A DNA stretch of 45,148 bases from Erysipelotrichales bacterium (GTDB lineage Bacteria; Bacillota_I; Bacilli_A; RF39; UBA660): the NCBI GenBank assembly GCA_022508565.1, contig JAFLUY010000006.1, forward strand, positions 1-45,148, given 5' to 3'. A program made the translations under genes and the position numbers. Below the pieces are notes generated by a model, which saw nothing but the letters and a program-made list of their open reading frames with translations, was not told where the DNA came from and searched no databases. Positions 23,518 to 31,066 of the stretch are shown here, piece by piece (position 1 is the stretch's first letter; the number at the start of each line of letters is the position of its first letter).

Positions 23518-24510
23518 ATGAAGAGATTAATAAGTGTTATTTTAATTGTTATTGTTTTTGCTATTTTATTCATCTTTGCAAATCTTCTTGTTAGACCTAA
23601 ATACGAAACAAATTTAATAGAAGGAAGTTTAATAAGAGATTATTATGAAAGTACTAAAGACCATCAAGTTATTATACTTGGGGATTGTGAAGTATATGCC
23701 AATTATTCACCAATGGAAATGTATAAACAAGATGGTATAAAGGCTTATGTTCGTGGATCAAGTCAACAAATGCTTTGGCAATCATACTATATTTTAAAAG
23801 AAACACTAAACTATGAAACTCCAGAGTTAGTAGTATTTAGTGTTGGTGCCTTAAGAAATGGAATGGAAAAAAATAATGAAGCATATAATCGTTTAGCAAT
23901 TGATTATATGAAATGGTCAAAGGAAAAAGTTGATATAATTAATGCTAGTATGAGAGATGATGAATCATTCTTATCCTATGTATTTCCAATTTTAAGATAT
24001 CATGATCGTATTGTTGAACTTACAAAAGAGGATATTGATTATTTAATAAAAACCGAAACTGTATCATATAATGGATTTATCATGAACAAAGAAGTTATGT
24101 CAGTTGGAAATTTACCAGTAAGAAGAAAATTATCTAGTTATAAATTTGATGAAGTTAATTTAGAATATTTAGACAAAATAGTTAAATTATGTAAAGAAAA
24201 CAATATCAAATTATTATTAGTTAAATCTCCAAGTTTATATCCTTACTGGTATGATGAGTATGATGAATTTGTTGTAAATTATGCAAATGAAAAAAATATT
24301 GATTATTTGAATTTATTAGATTTAGTTGATGTAATAGGAATTGATTTTAGCAAAGATACATATGATGGTGGATTACATCTTAATTTAAGTGGCGCAATTA
24401 AAAATACTAAATATTTTAGTAACTATATAAAAAATAAATATAATTTAAAAGATTATTCAGGAGATTCTAAATATGATAAATTACTTTTAAATTATGAAAA
24501 AATAAAATAG
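23518..24510 (+). CDS. SGNH/GDSL-like exported transferase (DltD-like position), Cys in the nucleophile motif
   Basis: A 330-residue protein with an N-terminal membrane helix (about residues 3-24) and an exported SGNH-type domain. Block I reads VIILGDCEVYANYSP with Cys57 where Ser stands in GDSL enzymes. Block III-like VRGSSQQMLWQSYYILK and block V DTYDGGLHLNLSGA with Asp283 and His287 complete the triad. In the dlt operon the equivalent gene, dltD, follows the MBOAT gene and moves D-Ala onto teichoic acid. By analogy this is the final transferase on the outside. The Cys may give a thioester intermediate or be a family feature. It starts 8 bp after the MBOAT stop (TAGGTGATGAC before ATG). Confidence 0.85.
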   Translation: MKRLISVILIVIVFAILFIFANLLVRPKYETNLIEGSLIRDYYESTKDHQVIILGDCEVYANYSPMEMYKQDGIKAYVRGSSQQMLWQSYYILKETLNYETPELVVFSVGALRNGMEKNNEAYNRLAIDYMKWSKEKVDIINASMRDDESFLSYVFPILRYHDRIVELTKEDIDYLIKTETVSYNGFIMNKEVMSVGNLPVRRKLSSYKFDEVNLEYLDKIVKLCKENNIKLLLVKSPSLYPYWYDEYDEFVVNYANEKNIDYLNLLDLVDVIGIDFSKDTYDGGLHLNLSGAIKNTKYFSNYIKNKYNLKDYSGDSKYDKLLLNYEKIK

Positions 24511-24536
24511 ATAAATAATATTATTTATCTATTTTT
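24504..24536. terminator. Bidirectional terminator between the SGNH gene and tmcAL
   Basis: A nearly perfect AT-rich palindrome with a stem of at least 13 bp; A run on the left and T run on the right allow termination in both directions. Both stop codons lie inside. Confidence 0.75.
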
Positions 24537-25636
24537 ATTGGTTTATTGGAATATTCAAATTCTAAAACATTAATATTAGTAAGTAATTCATAAATACTTG
24601 CTGCTCTTAATTCGTAATCTTTAATTTTAGAATTAATATTAGTTATTTTTGATGTAAGTGGTAAATGAATATTCTTTTTTATTTTATTTAAATAGCTTTG
24701 ACCATTACTATTTAAACCTAATATACGAATATATTCATTATTTTGTAATTTTAGTTTATCTTCTTTCGTAAGACCAATTAAGACATGTATTAACATACGC
24801 ATTAAACGGTTATATGTATATCTTTTTGTTTTAATTGCGTTAACTAATTCTTCAATTGAGTTAACATCATTTATGACTTTCTTTAGTCTATTATCTAAAC
24901 CCTCATCAACTGATAAATACTCATCTAAATGATTATCAGTTAGTATTTTATATTTTAAGATATTAAATAACAATTTTTCGTTTATATTAACAAGTTTTCC
25001 TTCTGGAATATATTTTTCTATATTTTTATTCTCTTTTAGTTTTTCACGTATATTACTTGCTGAAACTATTGATTCGTCACTTTCTATGTCATGATAATCA
25101 TTAGTCCTTTTTATAGATATTGGTTCAATATCATACTTGTTTTTATAAATTGCTTTTATATAAGAGACACCAAGCAAATCATTTGGTTCATTTAAAACAG
25201 TTCCAAGAGCCTTATTTAATGCAGTAGGGTAATTGATTCCTTCATCAAGATAAATTTTCACTTTTTCATCAAATGATTTATCTAATTGCTTTTTTGCAAT
25301 ACTTTTTAGTTTTTCAATTTCATTTGATTCACTTCCGAAAACCAATTTGTTAATACTCAAATTATTTAGTAATTCTAGTGAAGACTCAGCAAATATATCA
25401 GCTGAATTGGTTCCAAAAACAAATGGAAGTTCGATAACTATATCAACTCCATATTTTAGTGCAAGTTTTGTTTTTTCTTCTTTCGTTTCAACTGATACAG
25501 TTCCTCTTTCTAGGAAGTAACCATTTAAAACTAAAATAATTAATGAATCTGGATATAATTTCTTTATTTCTTGTAATTGATAAAGATGACCATTATGAAA
25601 TGGATTATATTCTGCAATTAGTCCAATTATTTCCAT
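24521..25636 (-). CDS. tmcAL: tRNA(Met) cytidine acetate ligase
   Basis: This 371-residue enzyme of the nucleotidyltransferase superfamily (YlbM family) uses acetate and ATP to form N4-acetylcytidine at the wobble base of elongator tRNA-Met. The N-terminus EIIGLIAEYNPFHNGHLYQL carries the HxGH ATP-binding motif, and VIELPFVFGTNSADIFAESSLELL and NDLLGVSYIKAIYK are family signatures; SASNIREKL is the second nucleotide motif. The start (ATG after AAGGAAG) cuts 19 codons from the longest frame, which would have to begin upstream of the predicted -10. The gene is single, convergent with the SGNH gene. Confidence 0.93.
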   Translation of the reverse strand: MEIIGLIAEYNPFHNGHLYQLQEIKKLYPDSLIILVLNGYFLERGTVSVETKEEKTKLALKYGVDIVIELPFVFGTNSADIFAESSLELLNNLSINKLVFGSESNEIEKLKSIAKKQLDKSFDEKVKIYLDEGINYPTALNKALGTVLNEPNDLLGVSYIKAIYKNKYDIEPISIKRTNDYHDIESDESIVSASNIREKLKENKNIEKYIPEGKLVNINEKLLFNILKYKILTDNHLDEYLSVDEGLDNRLKKVINDVNSIEELVNAIKTKRYTYNRLMRMLIHVLIGLTKEDKLKLQNNEYIRILGLNSNGQSYLNKIKKNIHLPLTSKITNINSKIKDYELRAASIYELLTNINVLEFEYSNKPIKIDK

Positions 25637-25698
25637 GTAAATATTACTTCCTTTCTTGTGTATAATAATAACATACGTTAAGTTTTTTAACAAATATA

Positions 25699-25707
25699 TG
25701 TTATAAT
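25699..25707 (+). promoter_or_regulatory. Extended -10 promoter of the NDT-fold gene
   Basis: TGTTATAAT with TATAAT at 25702-25707, 18 bp before the start codon; -35 not recognisable. Confidence 0.5.
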
Positions 25708-25724
25708 TAGAATAGGTGAAGAAG

Positions 25725-26162
25725 ATGGAAAAAAGAGGGCTAAGTGTGTATTTTATTCATTCTGCTAAGAGTGACTTTAATAATTTAATTTATCTTCCGG
25801 TGTTAAGAAGTAAAGTTTTAGCAAATCATACTTTAGTTTTTCCCGATAGTGAAGCAAATAAAGATATTTACTATAAAGATTTAATGGATAAGGCAGATCT
25901 TTTTGTTGTTGAGTTAACAAGTCCAGACACAGGATTTAATATGGAATTAAAATATGCTTTAATGTCTAAAAAGCCAATTCTTGCATTAGCCCAAAAGAAA
26001 ATAGGTTATGAAGAAAAATATCAAAAGTTATTAAATAAAGTAATAGGTTATAGTACAGAACAAGAAATTCGTTATTTTGTCGAAAATTTCGTTGAAAGTT
26101 ATAAAGATAAGATTAGTGGAGGCAAAGTTGATCCAACACTTGTTCTTGGAGTATTAAATTAA
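25725..26162 (+). CDS. Nucleoside 2-deoxyribosyltransferase-fold protein
   Basis: The product has 145 residues. Its centre reads ADLFVVELTSPDTGFNMELKYALMSKKPILALA: the NDT pattern D-x-x-V-x-x-x-x-x-x-D-x-G-x-x-x-E-x-x-x-A-x-x-x-x-K-P with the catalytic-position Glu74. The N-terminal YFIHSAKSDFNNLI resembles the first beta-strand/phosphate loop of this Rossmann-like family. Possible activities are a deoxyribosyltransferase or nucleoside/nucleotide glycosidase (as in DNPH1-type enzymes); the small size fits either. ATG chosen 6 bases after TAGGTG. It has its own promoter and terminator, so no partner gene is suggested. Confidence 0.65.
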   Translation: MEKRGLSVYFIHSAKSDFNNLIYLPVLRSKVLANHTLVFPDSEANKDIYYKDLMDKADLFVVELTSPDTGFNMELKYALMSKKPILALAQKKIGYEEKYQKLLNKVIGYSTEQEIRYFVENFVESYKDKISGGKVDPTLVLGVLN

Positions 26163-26189
26163 AAAGTAAGAGATTTTTCTCTTACTTTT
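26162..26189. terminator. Bidirectional terminator
   Basis: A perfect 12-bp stem (26162-26173 with 26178-26189) around TTTT, flanked by A and T runs; overlaps the ends of both convergent genes. Confidence 0.85.
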
Positions 26190-26481
26190 CATTTATATCT
26201 AAAATATCTTTTATAGGTATTAATTCATTATTAATAGTTATAAGATTATGATTTACTTTACCAATTATAGTTGTGTTGATTTCTTCCTCTTTGGTATTAA
26301 TTAAAACCTTAATTTTATAAACAAATTTATTAGAGTTAAAGATTTTATTTATCTTTTCTTCCACATTTATTTTTTTAGATTGTACATTATTTTGTGTTTT
26401 TGAACTTGAGCTATAAAAATATTCTTGATCATTATTTATAACTCCAATATTTCTATTTTGGAATACTTTTGGTAAATCCAT
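26182..26481 (-). CDS. Hypothetical protein, possible small beta-barrel C-terminus
   Basis: The product has 99 residues: a polar, Asn/Ser-rich N-terminal half (SSSSKTQNNVQ) and a C-terminal ~50 residues with alternating hydrophobics (KVLINTKEEEINTTIIGKVNHNLI, then INNELIPIKDILDI) that would fit a small Sm-like or PRC-like beta barrel. I do not recognise the family. GGTGATTTT lies before the ATG. It is divergent from the rodA/ftsW-like gene, and an upstream CATATAAT could be a sigma-E or sigma-A -10. A spore-related role would fit that box but is a guess. Confidence 0.6.
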   Translation of the reverse strand: MDLPKVFQNRNIGVINNDQEYFYSSSSKTQNNVQSKKINVEEKINKIFNSNKFVYKIKVLINTKEEEINTTIIGKVNHNLITINNELIPIKDILDINEK

Positions 26482-26537
26482 AAAATCACCTAATATATTA
26501 TATGTTTAATTATTTATATTATGTGAATAATATAAGT

Positions 26538-27605
26538 ATGAAAAAGAAAAATATTATTTTATTATTAATTATTTATATGTTTTTTAGTTTGATTAATTTG
26601 AGAGGTAATAGCACTTTAGTCAAACAACTAATTTTTTATTGTGTTGCTCTAATATTCATATATTTTTATAGAAAAGATTTTATAAAAAAGTATATTAGAT
26701 ATTTATATATAATATTTAATTCCATTCTTTTATACTTGTTATTGTTTGGTAAATCGGTTAATGGAAGTAAAGCTTGGATTAGTTTAGGTTTTTTTTCGTT
26801 TCAACCAAGTGAATTTATGAAAATAATATTGCTTATCTATTTAAGCTACATTGTTACAAAGTATGAAAAATATAAACTTAAATGTTTTATTATTACTTTA
26901 ATACCAAGTATACTAACATTTTTAGAACCTGATACAGGTAATGTAGTGTTTTATTTTGTAATATTATTTTCAATTATTTTATATAATGAGAAAACTAATA
27001 AAAAAGTATTATTGTATTGTGGAGTATTGGTAGTTTTACTAGGATCGTTATCTTTAGCTTATATTCTATTTAGCGATTTCTTTATTAATATATTTGGGTA
27101 TTCAGTTTATTATCGAGTTGAGCGAATTCTCACGCTTTTTGATAATAGTTCATTTCAGCTTAATCGCGCTTTAATAGGAATAGGTAATGGACATTTATTT
27201 GGTAGTAGTGAGATTGCTAGTATTCCTTATGAAACAACTGATTTTGCTTTTTCCTATTTAGTTTCTAGTATTGGTTTTATTGGTGCATTAGCATTTTTAG
27301 GTTTTAATTTATATGTTGATTTATATTTTATTAAACATATTCGTTCTTCTATTGGAATAGATAAAAACATAATGTTTGGCTTTGTTGTTATGAAAATAGT
27401 TCAAGAAAGTATCCATATTTTAATGAATATTGGCTTATTTCCGATTACTGGAATAACACTTCCATTTATTTCTTATGGTGGTTCAAGTTTACTTTCTTAT
27501 GCTCTAATACTTGGATATCTTAGTAAGGATAATTATAGTATGGGTATTGGTAATAATTTTGGTAAGGGTAAGGCCCTTGGTTATAGTAAACTGGACGTGG
27601 TCTAG
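26538..27605 (+). CDS. RodA/FtsW/SpoVE (SEDS) family protein
   Basis: A polytopic membrane protein of 355 residues with about ten helices. The SEDS signatures are GSKAWISLGFFSFQPSEFMKI (residues about 80-100, exported loop and following helix), LEPDTGNVVFY (usual QPDLGTA, holding the functional Asp) and NIGLFPITGITLPFISYGGSS near the C-terminus. SEDS proteins polymerise lipid II glycan strands with a partner class B PBP; none is adjacent, so RodA, FtsW and SpoVE cannot be told apart. The start is uncertain: the ATG at 26502 gives 12 more residues but no ribosome binding site. The last 86 bp overlap a real gene on the other strand. Confidence 0.85.
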   Translation: MKKKNIILLLIIYMFFSLINLRGNSTLVKQLIFYCVALIFIYFYRKDFIKKYIRYLYIIFNSILLYLLLFGKSVNGSKAWISLGFFSFQPSEFMKIILLIYLSYIVTKYEKYKLKCFIITLIPSILTFLEPDTGNVVFYFVILFSIILYNEKTNKKVLLYCGVLVVLLGSLSLAYILFSDFFINIFGYSVYYRVERILTLFDNSSFQLNRALIGIGNGHLFGSSEIASIPYETTDFAFSYLVSSIGFIGALAFLGFNLYVDLYFIKHIRSSIGIDKNIMFGFVVMKIVQESIHILMNIGLFPITGITLPFISYGGSSLLSYALILGYLSKDNYSMGIGNNFGKGKALGYSKLDVV

Positions 27606-27732
27606 ATAAACCAACTAATGCAGCGCCACCTAAACCTCCTAATAAAAAAGGAACAGCAAATCCTCCTATGAAACGATCATCATAGTTGTTAGGAATATTA
27701 TAGTAGTTAGGATAATTATATCTTATGTGCAT
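27520..27732 (-). CDS. Small Tyr/Pro/Gly-rich protein with a hydrophobic segment, coat-like
   Basis: A 70-residue protein: Tyr/Asn-rich N-terminus (YNYPNYYNIPNNYDD), a central hydrophobic glycine segment (GGFAVPFLLGGLGGAALVGL), then RPRP and a Tyr/Pro/Gln tail. Small proteins of this composition (a GGLGG core and a YYPYPYY tail) occur in many spore formers and are often coat or surface-associated. A strong site AAAGGAG lies before the ATG, but it falls in the 3' arm of the upstream gene's terminator, so expression needs an internal promoter; a sigma-K-like -10, CATAGAATA, lies at 27753-27761. Its last 86 bp run antisense to the end of the SEDS gene. Confidence 0.7.
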   Translation of the reverse strand: MHIRYNYPNYYNIPNNYDDRFIGGFAVPFLLGGLGGAALVGLSRPRPVYYNQGPYPYQNYYQYPYYNYPY

Positions 27733-27773
27733 AAAAAAACTCCTTTCTAGAGTATTCTATGAAAGAGTTTTTT
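27733..27773 (-). terminator. Terminator of the metallophosphatase gene, containing the next gene's ribosome binding site
   Basis: On the minus strand, AAAAAACTC-TTTC pairs with GAAAGGAGTTTTTT (one bulged base), extended by TAGA/TCTA around a 4-nt loop, then seven T. The AAAGGAG used by the gene starting at 27732 is in the 3' arm. Confidence 0.8.
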
Positions 27774-27780
27774 AATTTGT
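27753..27780 (-). promoter_or_regulatory. Possible sigma-K promoter for the Tyr-rich protein
   Basis: On the minus strand AC, 17-bp spacer, CATAGAATA (plus coordinates 27753-27761). Transcription from here would start after the 5' arm of the terminator hairpin and leave the ribosome binding site free. The consensus is weak. Confidence 0.35.
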
Positions 27781-28623
27781 GTAAAATCTATAAAGGTTTA
27801 TTGATGGACGATTAAATAATCTTAATTTTAGAATGGAAGTACCTATACCATTGTTTATGTATAACTCGGCATTTTTTACCTTATAATGTTCATCATAATA
27901 TTTTTTTGAACCTTTAGGTGTATATACAGCTCCAATAAGAGGAACTCTTACTTGTCCTAGGTGTGAGTGCCCAGATAAGAATAGATTAAAATCATAGTTA
28001 CTTATTTCATCAATTTGATCAGGTTCATGTCCTAAAACAACTGTGTAATAATCTCCGTCGATTTCATTTAAATAACTAAATGCATTGTTATAGTCCGGAT
28101 CTCCAAGCATTAAATCGTCTAAACCAACAAACACGATTGGAATTTCACTTTTATTATAAACATATTCATAAGTATTATCTAAAAAGTTCCATTCTAGAAA
28201 CTCGCTTATGATAGTAAAATCATCTGTTTTATAATCATGATTTCCAATAACAGCTAAAATTTCAATATTAGCATCTAACTTACCTAATTCTTTAATTATT
28301 TTTTCTCTTTCTTCTTCGCTTAAACTATAATCTTGATCAATTAAGTCACCTGTAAACACTACTAAATCTGGATTTTGTTCATTAATTTTGTTTACTAGTT
28401 TTTTTACTTCTTTTATACTAACTGTACTTCCATAATGTAAATCAGAAAAGTGTACAATTTTAAAACCATCGTAAGAAGTAGGTAAGTAACTAGTTTTAAT
28501 TGGGTATTCTTTTACGTGAATACCAGATGTTCCAATATATCTTGCATAAAGTATGATAAGCGTAATAGTTATTATAGTTATAATTGATATTTTTATTATT
28601 TTAAATATTTTTTCTTTTTCCAT
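27772..28623 (-). CDS. Membrane-anchored metallophosphoesterase
   Basis: A protein of 283 residues with an N-terminal membrane helix (about 9-28) and a calcineurin-like phosphoesterase domain of the YkuE/YaeI type. All metal-binding motifs are present in order: FSDLHYG, VVFTGDLID, VIGNHD, VLGHEPD and SGHSHLGQVR. The family removes phosphate from exported or membrane-associated substrates (related enzymes act on UDP-diacylglucosamine, others on lipid or nucleotide esters). AGGAGG stands before the ATG. It follows the CPBP protease gene after 10 bp in the same direction and shares its transcript. Confidence 0.92.
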   Translation of the reverse strand: MEKEKIFKIIKISIITIITITLIILYARYIGTSGIHVKEYPIKTSYLPTSYDGFKIVHFSDLHYGSTVSIKEVKKLVNKINEQNPDLVVFTGDLIDQDYSLSEEEREKIIKELGKLDANIEILAVIGNHDYKTDDFTIISEFLEWNFLDNTYEYVYNKSEIPIVFVGLDDLMLGDPDYNNAFSYLNEIDGDYYTVVLGHEPDQIDEISNYDFNLFLSGHSHLGQVRVPLIGAVYTPKGSKKYYDEHYKVKNAELYINNGIGTSILKLRLFNRPSINLYRFYTN

Positions 28624-28633
28624 TTTTATCCTC

Positions 28634-29290
28634 CTATAAAATTACTAATAAAACTGCAACTATATTATTTAGAATATGAAAGAACATCGACGTGTAAATA
28701 TTATCAGTTTTATAATATGAATAACTTATACTTAAGCTTAAGAAAAGATAGGGAATTATATATAAAATTCCAATTAAATTTTGTGTTACTGTTATGTGAG
28801 ATAAAGCAAATATTATTGTATATATTCCAAATTTAACTTTTTTATTTGTTAAAGCATTTCTATATGGATATCTAAATGTTAATTCCTCAATAATTGGACC
28901 AATTATTGCTAGTGTTATAAACATGATTAACGGTTTTTCTGATATTAAGTCATTTAGTAATGTTTGATTATCAGAAATAGTGCCTATTTTTAAATAAAGA
29001 ATAGTGTTAGCAATAATTTGTAAAATTAAAAATAAGAAATACATAAAAAATAAATGTTTAACTTTACCATAAGTATCTTTTTTTATATTCTTTGCATCAT
29101 CCATTAGAGATTTACGATTTTTAATAACAATAGTTACAAGAACAATTAAATAAGCAAATAGATAAGAATATGTTTCACTTTTTGTAATTGTGTAAACTAC
29201 GCTAAAGACGAATATTTGGTATAGCATGAGTAGTAATGTAATTAAAAATGCGTAAAAACAAGTACTCTTGAATTTTGATTTTAAATCCAC
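28634..29290 (-). CDS. CPBP family intramembrane metalloprotease
   Basis: A 218-residue protein with six to eight membrane helices. Catalytic motifs: GPIIEELTFRYPYR (EExxxR, motif 1, near residue 135), FALSHI (motif 2 His) and FFHILNN (motif 3). CPBP (Abi/Rce1-type) proteases cleave substrates inside the membrane; in Gram-positives some handle bacteriocin maturation or immunity, others regulate sigma factors. No bacteriocin gene is adjacent. The GTG start lies 6 bases after AGGTG. First gene of a two-gene operon with the metallophosphoesterase. Confidence 0.88.
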   Translation of the reverse strand: MDLKSKFKSTCFYAFLITLLLMLYQIFVFSVVYTITKSETYSYLFAYLIVLVTIVIKNRKSLMDDAKNIKKDTYGKVKHLFFMYFLFLILQIIANTILYLKIGTISDNQTLLNDLISEKPLIMFITLAIIGPIIEELTFRYPYRNALTNKKVKFGIYTIIFALSHITVTQNLIGILYIIPYLFLSLSISYSYYKTDNIYTSMFFHILNNIVAVLLVIL

Positions 29291-29335
29291 GATTATCACC
29301 TATGTTTATTTTAACATAAAGTTAGTGTATTTTGT

Positions 29336-29363
29336 TTGAAAATAGACAAACTTGTGATATAAT
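29336..29363 (+). promoter_or_regulatory. Sigma-A promoter of the Tad-like operon
   Basis: TTGAAA (29336-29341), 16-bp spacer, TATAAT (29358-29363). The leader of about 55 nt before the first start codon shows no strong structure. Confidence 0.65.
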
Positions 29364-29422
29364 TGTCATAGTAGAGGGTTTTTGCAGTGTGATAATTTTT
29401 TATGCTTTTTGGAGGGGATAAA

Positions 29423-30220
29423 ATGGCAAAAAACAAAGCTAAAAGTGGACAAAGTCTTATAAAAAGATTCGTAGGTAATAAAAATACTGTTACTATCTTA
29501 GGTTTTGCCGCTTGTGTATTAACTTTAATTATTGGATATAACATACGTGTAAAGGATGCAATATCACCAACTAGTTTACCAGTCGCTAGGGATACAATAC
29601 CTACAAGAACTTTTATAACTGATGATATGGTTGGAAAAATTAATATTGCTTCTACATATGTAAACGAGGCTAGTAATGTAATAAAAAACTATAATGACGT
29701 AGTCGGAATGTATGTTTCTTATAAAACAACTATTCCAAAAGGTAGTTTATTTTACAAAGATCAATTAATTGAAGCAAGTGAAATGCCTGATGCTGCTTTT
29801 GCAAATATTGAAGATGGTCAAACTATTTATAGCTTAGCTGTTGATAAGGAATCAACGTTTGCAAACTCAATTAGAGCAGGAGATTATATTGATATTGTTA
29901 TGTCAGCAAGAGATTATAACAATAATAACTTAGTTATTTATGGAACATTGATTAAAAGTATAAGAGTTTTAGCAGTTAAAGATTCAAGAGGAAATAATAT
30001 TGTTAAAAATACTTTGGCATATGGGGAACCTGCTGAGTTATTATTTGCTGTTGATGATGAAATGTTTGACTTACTTACAGAAACAGAGTGGGTTAAAGGA
30101 GAAATTAAGTTATCTCCAGTAATATTTAATAAAAACTATACAGCAGCTGCAGGAGAAACTGAGGTTGCTTCAGAATATTTACAACAATTTATAAGAGATC
30201 AAGTTAGAGACTTTAGTTAA
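29423..30220 (+). CDS. CpaB/RcpC-like SAF-domain protein 1
   Basis: The product (265 residues) has a basic cytoplasmic N-terminus, one membrane helix (about residues 23-42) and an exported SAF domain typical of Flp pilus assembly protein CpaB: ISPTSLPVARDTIPTRTFITDDMV then VGMYVSYKTTIPKGSLFYKDQLI. GDYIDIVM and the later beta-rich half also match CpaB. CpaB-type proteins are thought to link the inner-membrane platform of the pilus to the wall. The ATG follows GGAGGGG; a TTG at 29402 would add 7 codons. First gene of five in one direction. Confidence 0.85.
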   Translation: MAKNKAKSGQSLIKRFVGNKNTVTILGFAACVLTLIIGYNIRVKDAISPTSLPVARDTIPTRTFITDDMVGKINIASTYVNEASNVIKNYNDVVGMYVSYKTTIPKGSLFYKDQLIEASEMPDAAFANIEDGQTIYSLAVDKESTFANSIRAGDYIDIVMSARDYNNNNLVIYGTLIKSIRVLAVKDSRGNNIVKNTLAYGEPAELLFAVDDEMFDLLTETEWVKGEIKLSPVIFNKNYTAAAGETEVASEYLQQFIRDQVRDFS

Positions 30221-30233
30221 AAGGAGGAAAGAT

Positions 30234-31031
30234 ATGGATACAGAAAAATTAAAAGTAAATATAAAAAGATTCTTTAGTAATCCAAATACAGTTACTTTCC
30301 TTTTAGTTATAGCTTTAATAGTTGCTGTTTACTTTGTTTATAGTTATATGGTTAACCGTGCTGTTCAACCGGCAACAGTTCCATATGCATTACAAAAGAT
30401 AACTTCAAAAAAAGAGATTACAGCTGATTTAGTTGGTACTGTTAAAATAAGTGGTTCATTTATTACAACTACTGGTAGAGGATTAGTGCAAAACACAGGT
30501 GGAATTGTTGGAAAATATGTTGCTGAAGGGTATCAAATACCCGAAAAAAGTTTTTTCTATACGGAACAGTTGATTGATGAAAAAACTGCTGAAAAGACAA
30601 CCGTGTCTGATGCGCCAGATGGATATACAGTATTTGACCTTGATGTTGATTTCCATTCAACTTATGGATGCTCAATAATGCCAGGAAACTATATAGATTT
30701 ATATTTTAAAGCTATTGATGATAATGGTTATGTAATGTTTGGCAAGTTTATTGAAAGTTTAAAAGTTACTAAAGTAATAGATAAAGATGGTTATGATGTA
30801 TTTTCTTTAGATGATGAAACAAAAACACCACAACCTAAAAAAATATATTTCATAGTACCACTTGCTTACAATGAATTACTTAGAAAAGCATTCTTAATAA
30901 CTTCTGGTAATATTGAAATAATACCAGTTCCAAGAAATGCTGGATATTCAGAAAATCCAAAAGAAACTCAAATAGTTAATGATGAAATTACAGACTTTAT
31001 CTTGAGTAAATCTGTTTATATTGCTAACTAA
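30234..31031 (+). CDS. CpaB/RcpC-like SAF-domain protein 2
   Basis: A paralogue of the preceding protein with the same length (265 residues) and layout: membrane helix near residues 20-40, then VQPATVPYALQKITSKKEITADLV and VGKYVAEGYQIPEKSFFYTEQLI (SAF), and GNYIDLYFK. The identity between the two looks low but is collinear, so this is an old tandem duplication whose members have diverged, perhaps forming a heteromer. It follows the first copy after 13 bp, with AAGGAGG. Confidence 0.83.
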   Translation: MDTEKLKVNIKRFFSNPNTVTFLLVIALIVAVYFVYSYMVNRAVQPATVPYALQKITSKKEITADLVGTVKISGSFITTTGRGLVQNTGGIVGKYVAEGYQIPEKSFFYTEQLIDEKTAEKTTVSDAPDGYTVFDLDVDFHSTYGCSIMPGNYIDLYFKAIDDNGYVMFGKFIESLKVTKVIDKDGYDVFSLDDETKTPQPKKIYFIVPLAYNELLRKAFLITSGNIEIIPVPRNAGYSENPKETQIVNDEITDFILSKSVYIAN

Positions 31032-31066
31032 TTACTAAAATATGAGAATGAGAAAGGGATGGTCAT

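Noticed and set aside
19651-24510. Polyketide or tetronate biosynthesis cluster, suggested by FkbH and a carrier protein
   Set aside because: No ketosynthase, acyltransferase module or FabH-like enzyme is present; MBOAT and SGNH proteins point to export and surface transfer instead.
29311-29544. Minus-strand frame upstream of the first CpaB-like gene
   Set aside because: It overlaps the sigma-A promoter and start of the plus-strand gene and has no ribosome binding site.
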